DNA of 64,000 nucleotides from Bacillus benzoevorans. GTDB taxonomy: Bacteria > Bacillota > Bacilli > Bacillales > Cytobacillaceae. This document shows, piece after piece, positions 15,721 to 24,924 of the stretch. Positions within the stretch are counted from its first letter, which is position 1. The number at the start of each line of letters is the position of its first letter. The notes under the pieces were generated by a model. The model was not told where the DNA came from, did not search any database, and saw nothing but the letters and a program-made list of their open reading frames with translations. The stretch covers positions 111,138 through 175,137 of the forward strand of contig NZ_JACHGK010000010.1 in NCBI RefSeq assembly GCF_014207535.1, given 5' to 3'. A program made the translations under genes and the position numbers.

Positions 15721-15783
15721 TTGACAATAATAACCATTATCAATTATTATAATATTCGAATCTTATATTGATAATAATTATCA
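15721..15783 (+). promoter_or_regulatory. Fur-regulated promoter of the siderophore operon
   Basis: TTGACA at 15721-15726 and TATTAT at 15745-15750 (18-base spacer) make a good promoter. A partial Fur box (TAATAACCATTATCA, 15728-15742) lies in the spacer, and a perfect one (TGATAATAATTATCA, 15769-15783) lies just downstream. Iron repression of the following genes is strongly indicated. Confidence 0.85.
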
Positions 15784-15834
15784 TTATCAATATAAGAGGT
15801 TATTATCAAATGATTTTGTAAAGGGTGTGGAGAA

Positions 15835-17835
15835 ATGAATTCGTTGCGAACCGAGTCTACTAGAGTTATAGAAAAAGAGGCTTATGATGTGGAAGAGTTA
15901 AAAACGTTATCTTACATAAGGAGTAAAAATCCAGCATTGGAAGAAGGATTTCTTGCAAATCTTGAGGCAGGAAGAAGAGGAATCTTTCAGCGTCTTTTTC
16001 AAGCACTTATACGTGAACAGCTAATCGAAGAAGAAAGGGTCTCATGGCTTGGGGAAAATGGTACAAGCATTTGCGTTCATCTGCCAAGTGGAAAAACGAT
16101 ACAAACCTCCGTTAACATGCGGCATTCACTTGGAAGATTTGATATCGGTGATTTTGCTATAGTTCATGATCATGAGGATTCTAGCGTACTTTCACACCCT
16201 GTTGAACTACTAGAGTTGTTGCGGGAAGAAGGATTATTAAATGAAGCAACAGAAGAGCAGTTTCAACGATTCAAACTGGAGATTCAAAACGGAGCAGCGA
16301 ACCTTACCTTGGCATTAGCAGGTGCTGCCCGGAGAAAACAGGAGATGGCTCCTGCAGCGAAGTTAGAGAATATTCAGACATCCCTAGAATGGGGGAACAA
16401 ACAAAGTAAGGAGAACGAGAGCTTTAGTCCATTGGCTTTTTATGAACAATGGGTAGTAGAAGGTCATCCCCTGCATCCTGGAGCGAAGACGAGGTTTGGT
16501 CTTGATGTAGAGGATGTCATCCGGTATTCACCAGAATGGGGGTCTACTTTAGAGACAGCTCTTGTGGCGGTTCGAAAAGACTACTGTCAAACGGCTTCCA
16601 TCGATGAACACACCGTAACAACCCGTTTATTCGAAGAGTATGAGGGGCTGCAATCAGTTGTGGAAGATACATTGCAAAAGCAAGGATTAAATCCTGCCCA
16701 TTTTGAATTGATGCCTGTCCATCCGTGGCAGTTTGACCATACCGTCTACTCTTTGTACAAAAAAGAGATTGAACAGAAGATCATTGTTCCCATTTTAGAC
16801 TTTCGTATTCCGGCACAACCATTGGTTTCTTTTCGCTCATTAGCACCCCTGCAAAAATGTGGACAGGGAAGGCATCACATAAAAACAGCTGTCAATATAC
16901 AAACGACTAGTGCTGTACGTATCGTATCACCTAATTCAGTGGTAAATGGGCCTATTCTTTCGAAGATATTAGCTGACATTCAAGAAAAAGAGAATAAATT
17001 TGCGGGAAAGTTTGTTGTTCTTCAAGAACGTGCAGGTGTCTATTTCCAACCAGTAAACGCAACGTTGCCGGAGGAGGAGCGGTGGACACTACAGGCCAAT
17101 TTAGCATCGATTCTTCGCGAGAATCCGGAGAACCATGTCAAAAGCGAAGAAGAATCGCCAATGGCTGCCGCAGCGCTTTTAGCGGAGTCACCAATAAGTG
17201 GTAAACCGATTGTCATTGAATTAATTGAGGAATTGGCTGCCTGCAAAGGTTTATCTGATGTCAGAGAAGCTGCCATTTTATTTATGCAAAAATATGCGAA
17301 AGCATCGTTACCGGGTTTTCTAATCTTAATGATACGGTATGGAATTAGTTTAGAAGGTCATATGCAAAATAGTGTCTCTGTTTTTCGTCACGGAGAGTTG
17401 GTGCGTATTCTTTTAAGAGACTTCGGAGGGGCGCGGATTTTACCGGAAAGATTGCAAAAGCAAGGGTATGAAGCGGAGTTTTATCCAGGATCCTCCATTG
17501 TAACGGAAAAGGAAGCCCAATTAAGAAATATTATTTCGTATTCAGTTATGCAAAATCATTTTGCTGAATTGATCACATGCATCGTTCGTGCTCTTGGAAT
17601 CAATGAAGAGAGGCTTTGGAAACAGGTCATTGTCGTATGTAAAGCTGTTTTTGAAGAGTTAAAGAAAGATCCTTCTATTGCCGAACAAGCTATAGCCGAT
17701 GAGCAGGCTCTTTTTCAGCCTATGATTGACTTAAAGGCTCTAACGACGATGCGGCTGCGCGGAGATATTACAGACTATTCATTTATGGAAGTTCCGAATC
17801 CTATGATGGAATGGAAAGGAGAGATTCAGTTATGA
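15835..17835 (+). CDS. NIS siderophore synthetase (IucA/IucC family), first
   Basis: A 666-residue NRPS-independent siderophore synthetase. It has the IucA/IucC ATP-binding half, with GHPLHPGAKTRFG near residue 210 and MPVHPWQFD near 295, and the C-terminal FhuF-like half, with LEGHMQNSVSV and LLRDFGGARILPE. Such enzymes adenylate a carboxylate, typically citrate, and join it to an amine. The ATG follows GGAG closely. It overlaps the next gene by four bases (ATGA) and is the first gene of the Fur-controlled operon. A carboxylate siderophore of the staphyloferrin or rhizobactin kind is likely; the exact product is unknown. Confidence 0.92.
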   Translation: MNSLRTESTRVIEKEAYDVEELKTLSYIRSKNPALEEGFLANLEAGRRGIFQRLFQALIREQLIEEERVSWLGENGTSICVHLPSGKTIQTSVNMRHSLGRFDIGDFAIVHDHEDSSVLSHPVELLELLREEGLLNEATEEQFQRFKLEIQNGAANLTLALAGAARRKQEMAPAAKLENIQTSLEWGNKQSKENESFSPLAFYEQWVVEGHPLHPGAKTRFGLDVEDVIRYSPEWGSTLETALVAVRKDYCQTASIDEHTVTTRLFEEYEGLQSVVEDTLQKQGLNPAHFELMPVHPWQFDHTVYSLYKKEIEQKIIVPILDFRIPAQPLVSFRSLAPLQKCGQGRHHIKTAVNIQTTSAVRIVSPNSVVNGPILSKILADIQEKENKFAGKFVVLQERAGVYFQPVNATLPEEERWTLQANLASILRENPENHVKSEEESPMAAAALLAESPISGKPIVIELIEELAACKGLSDVREAAILFMQKYAKASLPGFLILMIRYGISLEGHMQNSVSVFRHGELVRILLRDFGGARILPERLQKQGYEAEFYPGSSIVTEKEAQLRNIISYSVMQNHFAELITCIVRALGINEERLWKQVIVVCKAVFEELKKDPSIAEQAIADEQALFQPMIDLKALTTMRLRGDITDYSFMEVPNPMMEWKGEIQL

Positions 17836-19946
17836 GTGTAAGTTCAACTCAACTTTTGCAGAGCGGTGTTTTGCGTACCGCATATAAGTACTCCAGACAA
17901 GGGTTTATGTTGCAGGATGAATTGCAAATCCTTGCGTTTTTGAAAAAGAAATACCCAGATATGGTTTCTCTTTATGTGTCAGCTCTCACAAAAGGGAGGC
18001 TGGGGATTTTACGCAGGCTGACAGAATCGATGTTACGTGAGGATATTATGGGACTTGCCTCAAGTTCGCATGATCTTCTTGTTATTGACTCTATTCACGC
18101 ACTAAATGTTCCGGTCATTGATAAGTATTGGCAAATGATTATTGAAAACCTCCATACATACGGCTTAGAGAGCGGAAAAAAATACAAATTATATCCTCTT
18201 TCTGGGGAAGAATGTCTCGTCATTCCGATTAGCCGCACATATGCATTTAACCGAGTGGAAGTAGATGGAGTCATTTTATATGTTTCGAAAGATGGAGTTA
18301 GCACAATCGAACATTCTATTGAACTGCTTCAGATGTTGCGTGATAAGGAAGGGTTTCATCCTGAAAAGGAGGAAAGTGCTTGGCTGAAATTGGCGGCAGA
18401 ATTGAAAAATGGAAGTGCAAATTTGGCGCTATCTTATGCTTATTGGGCAGAGAAGAAAAAGAAGCTTCAGCAGCAGGCGAAAGAACAAGGAATCGCAACG
18501 ACAATCGATTGGGTACGATTACAAAAGAAGAAAAACAATCGATTTGATTCAAGTTTGTTTTTTGAACAATTATCTGTAGAAGGACATAATCTTCATCCGG
18601 GTACCAAAACCAAATTAGGCATGAAACCGGAAGATGTGTTTCGCTATGCACCAGAATTCGATGGAGCAGCAGCTATTCAGTTTGTGGCTATTCGGAAGGA
18701 TTATGCGGAGTGGAACGTGATACAGAATGATGAAGACGATGCCAATGCGTTTCTCTTTAAACAGTATCCAGAATTGCCAAAGGCTGTTGAACGGCAATTT
18801 GCCAAACTAGGTCTTTGTGTAACCGATTATCTGCTGGTACCTGTCCATCCGTGGCAACTGGAAAATGCCATTCTAGCTATCTATGACAAAGAAATTCAGG
18901 ATCGGATTGTGATTCCTATCCATGACTTCGTTGTTTTAAGTGGTGCAACATCTTCTTTTAGAACCGTTGTACCCTTTGCGAAGGGTGAGATAACAAAATA
19001 TGCGGTCAAAGTAGCAGTTAACAGTCAGATGACTTCTACTGTCCGCTCTATTTCTCCAAATACGACAAACAATGCTGCTGTTTTCACTCGACTCATTCGT
19101 TCCGTCATGGAGCAGGAACAAAAGCTTTTGGAAACATTTGTACCTATTTGTGAGTGTGCAGGATTTAATTTCAAAGTAAAAGAAGCAGAAGCAGATCATG
19201 AGTTGAAAAACAGAAATTTATCTGCTGTGATACGTGAGAATGTAGAAACCTTTGTAGCATTAGATGAAGTAGCGATTGTTGGCAGCTCACTTTTTTCTGA
19301 ATCACCAATAAGCGAAAAGCCGATTTTTGCCGAGCTAATTGAAAGGTATGCCGAGAAAAAGAAGGAATTTTCACTTCGTAAGGCAGCATTTCAGTTCTTC
19401 TCAGAATATGTTTCGATTGCGCTTCCAGGTTTTCTTACCCTGATGGTAAAGTACGGAATTGGTTTAGAAGGTCACTTGCAAAACAGTGTAATGGTATTTA
19501 AAGAGGGAAGCCCTGTTCGAATGCTATTTCGCGATTGGGGAGGAACGAGAATTTATCGAAACAGGCTTCATACACATCAATTTCAAGCACCATTTTATCC
19601 TGGTTCGGTCACGGTGACAGAGAGTTTAAAGGAAATGCATAATAAGGCATTCTATACAGTATTCCAGAATCACTGCGGTGAGTTCATTCTACAAGTATGC
19701 AAGCATTTTGGCATCACTGAAGAAGAGATGTGGCAGGAAATTTATCGGATTTGCGAACAAGTCTTTGCACAGCTTGAGTCTGTACCGCAATATGCGGAAA
19801 ATGTCCGTATGGACAGGGAGGCATTCTATCAAGCTGAGGTTGATCACAAAGCACTGACTAAAATGCGTTTGGAACCTGAAAGTAAAGAATATTCTTACGC
19901 AATCGTTCCCAATCCCCTTTATCAATTTAGTCGGAAGGAAGAATAA
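17832..19946 (+). CDS. NIS siderophore synthetase (IucA/IucC family), second
   Basis: About 704 residues, the same family as its upstream neighbour but clearly diverged. The motifs are GHNLHPGTKTKLG, VPVHPWQLE, LEGHLQNSVMVF and LFRDWGGTRIYR. Two synthetases in series normally add two carboxylate units or two amines stepwise. The start is the ATG at 17832, overlapping the previous stop as ATGA, with AAAGGAG eight bases upstream; an in-frame ATG at 17811 is less likely. The protein is somewhat longer than usual (about 600), mainly from an N-terminal extension of roughly 40-100 residues. Confidence 0.92.
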   Translation: MSVSSTQLLQSGVLRTAYKYSRQGFMLQDELQILAFLKKKYPDMVSLYVSALTKGRLGILRRLTESMLREDIMGLASSSHDLLVIDSIHALNVPVIDKYWQMIIENLHTYGLESGKKYKLYPLSGEECLVIPISRTYAFNRVEVDGVILYVSKDGVSTIEHSIELLQMLRDKEGFHPEKEESAWLKLAAELKNGSANLALSYAYWAEKKKKLQQQAKEQGIATTIDWVRLQKKKNNRFDSSLFFEQLSVEGHNLHPGTKTKLGMKPEDVFRYAPEFDGAAAIQFVAIRKDYAEWNVIQNDEDDANAFLFKQYPELPKAVERQFAKLGLCVTDYLLVPVHPWQLENAILAIYDKEIQDRIVIPIHDFVVLSGATSSFRTVVPFAKGEITKYAVKVAVNSQMTSTVRSISPNTTNNAAVFTRLIRSVMEQEQKLLETFVPICECAGFNFKVKEAEADHELKNRNLSAVIRENVETFVALDEVAIVGSSLFSESPISEKPIFAELIERYAEKKKEFSLRKAAFQFFSEYVSIALPGFLTLMVKYGIGLEGHLQNSVMVFKEGSPVRMLFRDWGGTRIYRNRLHTHQFQAPFYPGSVTVTESLKEMHNKAFYTVFQNHCGEFILQVCKHFGITEEEMWQEIYRICEQVFAQLESVPQYAENVRMDREAFYQAEVDHKALTKMRLEPESKEYSYAIVPNPLYQFSRKEE

Positions 19947-19952
19947 GTTTTC

Positions 19953-21176
19953 ATGGGACAAGCAGATGTTCAAGTTCAAAAATCTTCGAGCTTTGCCCTT
20001 CGTTCAAGGACATTCAGAATCTTTATGTCTGGAAGTTTGGTGACACGGGTAGGAGATTGGATGGATTTAGTCGCCTTAAATTGGGCGGTTTTACAATTAA
20101 CGAACTCTCCGCTTCACTTGGGGATTATTAATGCTTGCCGTTTAGTTCCTGCTTTTTTATTAAGTATCCCAGCAGGCATCTTGGCTGATCGATATGATAG
20201 ACGAAAATTATTGATTTTGCTTCAGATAGGAATGATGCTGCTGACATTTTGCCTTGGCTATCTGGTTGAGGCAAACCCGTCTTTTTGGCTTTTTGCGTTT
20301 ATTGTGACACTGCGGGCAATGTTGGCAGCGATGGACCCTCCTATTCGGAATGCATTAATACCCAATCTTGTACCGCAAAGCTCTATGGCCAGTGCCATTG
20401 CCATTAATACGATGATTATCAACCTTTCCCGGATAATTGGACCGGCGATTGCAGGAGCGCTGCTTGCCGTTATCGATATTGCCCAATTATTCTATATCAA
20501 TGCGTGGGGGACGTTAGGTGTATTGCTCTCTTTATTGATGATTCGTACAGATTCCATATCACTCCATGAAAAAAAGGGAAAAGAGAAGTCAACTCTTCGT
20601 GAGGCAGTCCATTATATAAAAGGTCAGCCATCTGTTCAATCCTTACTCATTTTAGCCATTGTGCCGATGGTATTTGGTTTTCCCTATACAACCATGCTGC
20701 CATTATTCTCCAGGGATCTTTTAAGCCTTGGACCAAAAGGATTTGGCATCCTATTATCGGTTTCCTCTATTGGTGCCATTGTCGGTACGACATGGCTTTC
20801 GCTTGGTAAAGAGATTAAGGGAGCGGGAAAGTGGCTGATTTATTCCATTATCGGTTTTGGAATTTCTTTGCTTCTCTTCATTGGAACGAAAAATCTGTTC
20901 GTAGCAGGTGCCGCAATGTTTTTTGTCGGATTAACGAGTCAAACCTACCGAACATTAAGCCGGATTACTTTACAGATGCAAGTTCCCGATCGACTGCGTG
21001 GGAGGGTTTTAAGTATCGCTTTAATGGATAGAGGTTTTATTCCTTTAGGAGCGATGCTCATTGGTGCCATAGCTGCTTGGACCGGAATTCAATGGGCAGG
21101 AGCTGTAATGGGATTAGGTTGTCTTGTTATAACCATATTCATTGTCATAACAAGGCGGCAAATTTTGAAATTGTAA
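19953..21176 (+). CDS. MFS transporter, probable siderophore exporter
   Basis: A 407-residue 12-helix transporter of the EntS-like MFS group. Motif A between helices 2 and 3 reads AGILADRYDRRKLLI, and GDWMDLVALNW lies in helix 1. It starts seven bases after the second synthetase, so it is in the operon. Exporters of this type release the newly made siderophore (compare SfaA/SbnD). A related transporter is encoded at 26982-28220. Confidence 0.87.
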   Translation: MGQADVQVQKSSSFALRSRTFRIFMSGSLVTRVGDWMDLVALNWAVLQLTNSPLHLGIINACRLVPAFLLSIPAGILADRYDRRKLLILLQIGMMLLTFCLGYLVEANPSFWLFAFIVTLRAMLAAMDPPIRNALIPNLVPQSSMASAIAINTMIINLSRIIGPAIAGALLAVIDIAQLFYINAWGTLGVLLSLLMIRTDSISLHEKKGKEKSTLREAVHYIKGQPSVQSLLILAIVPMVFGFPYTTMLPLFSRDLLSLGPKGFGILLSVSSIGAIVGTTWLSLGKEIKGAGKWLIYSIIGFGISLLLFIGTKNLFVAGAAMFFVGLTSQTYRTLSRITLQMQVPDRLRGRVLSIALMDRGFIPLGAMLIGAIAAWTGIQWAGAVMGLGCLVITIFIVITRRQILKL

Positions 21177-21204
21177 TATTCTAATATATATGGGGTGTAG
21201 AAAT

Positions 21205-22419
21205 ATGATAGAAAAAATCGTCCAATCTCTCAGGATGGAACGAGAGAATCCTTTTTGTGCATATTTATATGATTTATCGAAGCTGCGTCATCACGTGGAT
21301 CGGTTAATGACAACTCTTCCTTCCAATTTCCGTTTATTTTATGCCATTAAAGCAAATTCAGATGAAACGCTTCTTAAAACATTAGCTCCGGTTGTCCATG
21401 GGTTTGAAGCAGCTTCGTTAGGGGAGATAGAGAAAATCAGGGCTGTAGATAAGGAAATTCTTATTTTGTTCGGTGGACCTGGGAAAACACAAGCGGAGAT
21501 TGAAGGGGCTATTCATAACAGAGTTGCTTTGCTTCATGTCGAGAGTTTTCATGAATTACAGTTAGTCAATCATATTGCTGGTCAGAAAGGGACAACCGTA
21601 TCGATATTGCTGCGTGTTAATTTACGTCATTCTGTCCCAAATGCACAATTGAAAATGTCAGGTGTACCAACACAATTTGGAATTGATGAGTTCGAGGTGC
21701 CTAATGCGATTGCTTTAGCAAAATGTTTGCCGAATGTAAAGATCCTCGGATTTCATTTTCATGCGATGTCTAATAATGGCGATTCCAAGGCCCATGCTCA
21801 CTTTGTCGATCATTGCTTCGAACGGGCAAAAAGCTGGGGAAAAGAGTGGAATATAGATATCTCTTATGTCAATGTCGGCGGAGGCATTGGGATTAACTAT
21901 CAAAATATTGAAGAGCAGTTTGCATGGGATGACTTTATCGAAGATTTACAAGGAGTCATACAGAAGCACAAAGATGCTAATTGGCAGACAGTGTTTGAAT
22001 GTGGCCGTTACATTACTTCTTCATGCGGCTATTATGCAGCGGAGGTATTAGATATCAAACAAAACCATGGGAAATATTTTTGTCTGTTACGAGGAGGGAG
22101 CCATCACTTAAGACTCCCGGCAGCATGGAAACAGAGTCATCCTTTTACAGTTGTACCAGTAGAAAAGTGGTCATACCCATTTTCACGTCCTGAGGTAACA
22201 GAGTCTGTCATTACTGTGGCAGGAGAGCTATGTACTCCTAACGATGTACTGGCAAGAGATATTCTCGTTCCACGTGTAAGGGTTGGCGATATTCTTCTTT
22301 TCCATTATGCGGGAGCCTATGGTTGGGCTATTTCACATCATGACTTTCTCAGTCATCCGCATCCAGATCACCTATACATAGAATCTGACACACTCATCCA
22401 TGAGGCGATTCTGGTGTGA
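21205..22419 (+). CDS. Type III PLP-dependent decarboxylase (SbnH-like)
   Basis: A protein of about 404 residues with the alanine-racemase/DapDC fold: LFYAIKANSDE near residue 43 contains the PLP lysine, HFHAMSN is the ring-stacking region, and VNVGGGIGINY is the glycine-rich phosphate loop. GELCTPNDVLARD near the C-terminus is the form seen in siderophore decarboxylases such as SbnH, which act on a citryl-diamino acid. The ATG at 21205 has GGGGTG seven bases upstream; an ATG at 21190 is less well placed. In this operon it would supply or trim the amine building block. Ornithine or lysine decarboxylation or racemisation are alternatives. Confidence 0.85.
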   Translation: MIEKIVQSLRMERENPFCAYLYDLSKLRHHVDRLMTTLPSNFRLFYAIKANSDETLLKTLAPVVHGFEAASLGEIEKIRAVDKEILILFGGPGKTQAEIEGAIHNRVALLHVESFHELQLVNHIAGQKGTTVSILLRVNLRHSVPNAQLKMSGVPTQFGIDEFEVPNAIALAKCLPNVKILGFHFHAMSNNGDSKAHAHFVDHCFERAKSWGKEWNIDISYVNVGGGIGINYQNIEEQFAWDDFIEDLQGVIQKHKDANWQTVFECGRYITSSCGYYAAEVLDIKQNHGKYFCLLRGGSHHLRLPAAWKQSHPFTVVPVEKWSYPFSRPEVTESVITVAGELCTPNDVLARDILVPRVRVGDILLFHYAGAYGWAISHHDFLSHPHPDHLYIESDTLIHEAILV

Positions 22420-22444
22420 AAAAATCTAGTAGACTTGAATATAT

Positions 22445-22540
22445 TCATTCTATTTCCTTTTTCGTTGCAGGAAGTCCGATATCTTCAATTATGAGAACGG
22501 CACTTTGATTAATCAGACTGTTAATAAAATCACAAGACTC
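22445..22540 (-). pseudogene. Possible 3' remnant of an unknown gene
   Basis: On the minus strand 31 codons read as a protein-like tail (DFINSLINQSAVLIIEDIGL and then PATKKEIE before TGA) with no start. It lies in the 330-base gap between two convergent genes. I do not recognise the family and the call is weak. Confidence 0.25.
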
Positions 22541-22672
22541 CTTTTAAAATGGAGGATCCTACTTATTATTTGTTACCTGTAGATAAATGATCGCTTTAAA
22601 AAGTTAGGTTAATGATATATATTTTTAGGTATAGAGAGGTATACCAAATAAATTCCTTCCTAAAGCAAAATA

Positions 22673-22720
22673 AATAAAAGGACCGATTCCTTCGCATCAA
22701 GGAATCGATCCTTTTATTTG
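22673..22720. terminator. Bidirectional terminator between siderophore operon and SBP gene
   Basis: AATAAAAGGACCGATTCCTT pairs with AAGGAATCGATCCTTTTATT (one mismatch, six-base loop), with T-runs usable on both strands. It serves the convergent ends at 22419 and 22750. Confidence 0.9.
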
Positions 22721-22749
22721 ACTTATAAAGAAAGTAAAAATGTTATAGT

Positions 22750-23721
22750 CTATTTTAAGAATTTATTCTCAATATCATCCAGCATTAAGTTGGCAGCTTT
22801 TATACCACCTGCTGTATTCCAAATGACATCATCTACTTTATGTACCTCGCCTTTTTTGGCTACTTCAAGGTTTTTAAATAACGGGTCTTCAAGCCACTCT
22901 TTTTCAAGTGCGGAAGCTGCTCCATCACCTGTCTCATACGTAAAGTAGAAGAGGATATCTCCATCCATTAAAGGAACTTGCTCCTTTGTAGCTCCTTTAA
23001 TAGCAAACTCATCTACATTTTGACTCTCAGGTCTGGCAAATCCAAGCTCATCTAATATAACGCCAGAGAAAGAATCTTTTTGATAAATACGCACATCTCC
23101 AGCCATAAAGCGTACCATGGACACTTTCATATTCAATTTGTCCCCGAGTTGTTCTTTTAAATCAGCAACACGAGCATTATATTCCGCTAGGACTTCTTTT
23201 CCTTTTTCCTCTTTATTAACGGCTTTCGCATAGAGTTCAAAGTTATGTTTCCAATCGCCTCGCAAATCTTCGGCAAAAATAGTTGGGGCAATCGCGCTTA
23301 GCTGTTCATAAATCGCTTCTTGGCGCATCTTATTTCCAATGATTAAGTCTGGTTGTAAAGCAGCAATAGCTTCAATATTGACTTGACTTTCTAAACCAAC
23401 TACTTGAACATCCTTCATATCTTTAGCAATATGATCATACCAAGGGTCTCCTGTAAAGGATTGAACGGCTCCAACTGGTGTGACACCAAGGGCCAAAAGA
23501 GCCTCAGTACCCTCATTTGTTAAAATAACTACTTTTTCAGGAGTTTTCTCTAGTGCTGTTGAACCCATTGCATGTTCAACGGTATAGCCAGTATCTTCTG
23601 TTTTTGGTTTTTCCTCTTCTTTTACGGCATCAGTTTGAGCTTGGTTCCCACCGCTGCAAGCAGTAAGGGCGAAGAGCAACATTACCATAATAAAAGATAA
23701 AAAAGATCGCATAGATTTCAT
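22750..23721 (-). CDS. Iron-siderophore binding lipoprotein (FecB/YfiY-like)
   Basis: A 323-residue lipoprotein: a signal peptide with lipobox LTAC (Cys near 22), a linker rich in charged residues, then the class III periplasmic-binding fold typical of siderophore receptors. TPEKVVILTNEGTEALLALG begins the first lobe, followed by LQPDLIIGNK and later DGDILFYFTYE. It would capture a ferric siderophore outside the membrane and pass it to the divergently encoded permeases. A Fur box lies in its promoter (23749-23763). It resembles B. subtilis YfiY, which binds citrate-hydroxamate siderophores, but cargo here is probably the siderophore made next door. Confidence 0.9.
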   Translation of the reverse strand: MKSMRSFLSFIMVMLLFALTACSGGNQAQTDAVKEEEKPKTEDTGYTVEHAMGSTALEKTPEKVVILTNEGTEALLALGVTPVGAVQSFTGDPWYDHIAKDMKDVQVVGLESQVNIEAIAALQPDLIIGNKMRQEAIYEQLSAIAPTIFAEDLRGDWKHNFELYAKAVNKEEKGKEVLAEYNARVADLKEQLGDKLNMKVSMVRFMAGDVRIYQKDSFSGVILDELGFARPESQNVDEFAIKGATKEQVPLMDGDILFYFTYETGDGAASALEKEWLEDPLFKNLEVAKKGEVHKVDDVIWNTAGGIKAANLMLDDIENKFLK

Positions 23722-23748
23722 TTTGTTCCCCCTATATATAAATGTTAA

Positions 23749-23763
23749 TGATAACCAATATCA
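23749..23763. promoter_or_regulatory. Fur box near the binding-lipoprotein gene
   Basis: TGATAACCAATATCA matches TGATAATNATTATCA at 12 of 14 defined positions and lies about 28 bases upstream of the lipoprotein start. Confidence 0.7.
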
Positions 23764-23812
23764 GTTGCAAACCTATAATAAAACGCTTTCTAGTAAATTG
23801 TCAATAATTATT

Positions 23813-23827
23813 TGAAAATGATTATCA
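23813..23827. promoter_or_regulatory. Fur box upstream of the permease operon
   Basis: TGAAAATGATTATCA matches the Fur consensus at 13 of 14 defined positions. TTGACA (23834-23839) and TATAAT (23863-23868) follow, though 23 bases apart. It should put the FecCD operon under iron control together with the divergent lipoprotein gene. Confidence 0.8.
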
Positions 23828-23910
23828 TACTCATTGACATAGTAATAGTCTTTAAATAGACTTATAATATCTTGATTATTATTACAAAAAATAGAAAGGT
23901 TACTAGAGAG

Positions 23911-24924
23911 ATGATTTTAAAGAATAATAGCCAAAAAATTACGGGACTTTTTATCGCAATATTTTTACTATTGCTGTTGATGTGTGCAAGTGTTGTATAC
24001 GGTTATACAGATACAACCTGGAAAACGGCGTGGGCCGCTTTTCAAAATAATAATGGGTCAAATGAACATATTGTAATCGAAATGGTAAGGTTTCCAAGGG
24101 CCTTAATTGCGGCAGCGGTTGGGAGCAGTTTAGCCATAGCCGGTACACTTATGCAAACGTTGACAAAAAATCCACTTGCATCACCGGACATTTTTGGCGT
24201 AAATTCAGGTGCCGGTTTTGCTGTTGTCATAGGGGTTACATTTTTTTCAGTGGGAAACTTGCAAGCGATTGCGTGGGTTGCCTTTTTAGGTGCTGCTGTA
24301 GCGGCGGTGGGAGTTTATGCAATTGGATCATTTGGCAGGGAAGGGCTGACCCCTATTAAACTCACTTTAGCCGGAGCCGCTATTGCTGCATTGTTTTCTT
24401 CTTTTACTCAAGGGTTTCTTGTTATTGATGAGGCTGCGTTGGAGCAGGTATTGTTCTGGCTGGCAGGCTCTGTTCAAGGGAGAAAGCTTGAAATCTTAAT
24501 CTCTGTACTTCCCTATTTAATCATTGGCTGGGCAGGAGCTATGTTCATTGCATCCAAAATGAATGTTTTATCAATGGGAGAGGACGTAGCAAAAGGGCTT
24601 GGACTTAACACTGGCTTATTAAAAATAGGAATTGCAATCGTTATTATTGTTTTAGCAGGCGGATCGGTTGCCATTGCCGGTCCGATTGGATTTATCGGAA
24701 TAGTCATCCCGCATATGGCACGATGGCTCGTTGGGATTGATCACCGCTGGATTGTCCCATTCTCAGGATTACTTGGAGGAATCCTTTTGCTTACGGCAGA
24801 TATCTTAGCTCGCTACATTATTATGCCGCAGGAAGTTCCTGTTGGGGTCGTAACAGCGATAATAGGAACTCCGTTCTTTATCTATATTGCAAGAAGGGGG
24901 TTTAACTCCAGTGAATCACTATAA
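23911..24924 (+). CDS. FecCD-type siderophore permease, first
   Basis: A permease of about 337 residues with nine or ten helices. It has family signatures FPRALIAAAVGSSLAIAG, TLMQTLTKNPLASPDIFG and GFIGIVIPHMARWLVG. It pairs with the second permease to form the channel for ferric siderophore import (compare YfiZ/FeuB). The ATG at 23911 gives the family's usual length; a TTG at 23872 would add 13 unneeded residues. It overlaps the next gene by 14 bases. Confidence 0.9.
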   Translation: MILKNNSQKITGLFIAIFLLLLLMCASVVYGYTDTTWKTAWAAFQNNNGSNEHIVIEMVRFPRALIAAAVGSSLAIAGTLMQTLTKNPLASPDIFGVNSGAGFAVVIGVTFFSVGNLQAIAWVAFLGAAVAAVGVYAIGSFGREGLTPIKLTLAGAAIAALFSSFTQGFLVIDEAALEQVLFWLAGSVQGRKLEILISVLPYLIIGWAGAMFIASKMNVLSMGEDVAKGLGLNTGLLKIGIAIVIIVLAGGSVAIAGPIGFIGIVIPHMARWLVGIDHRWIVPFSGLLGGILLLTADILARYIIMPQEVPVGVVTAIIGTPFFIYIARRGFNSSESL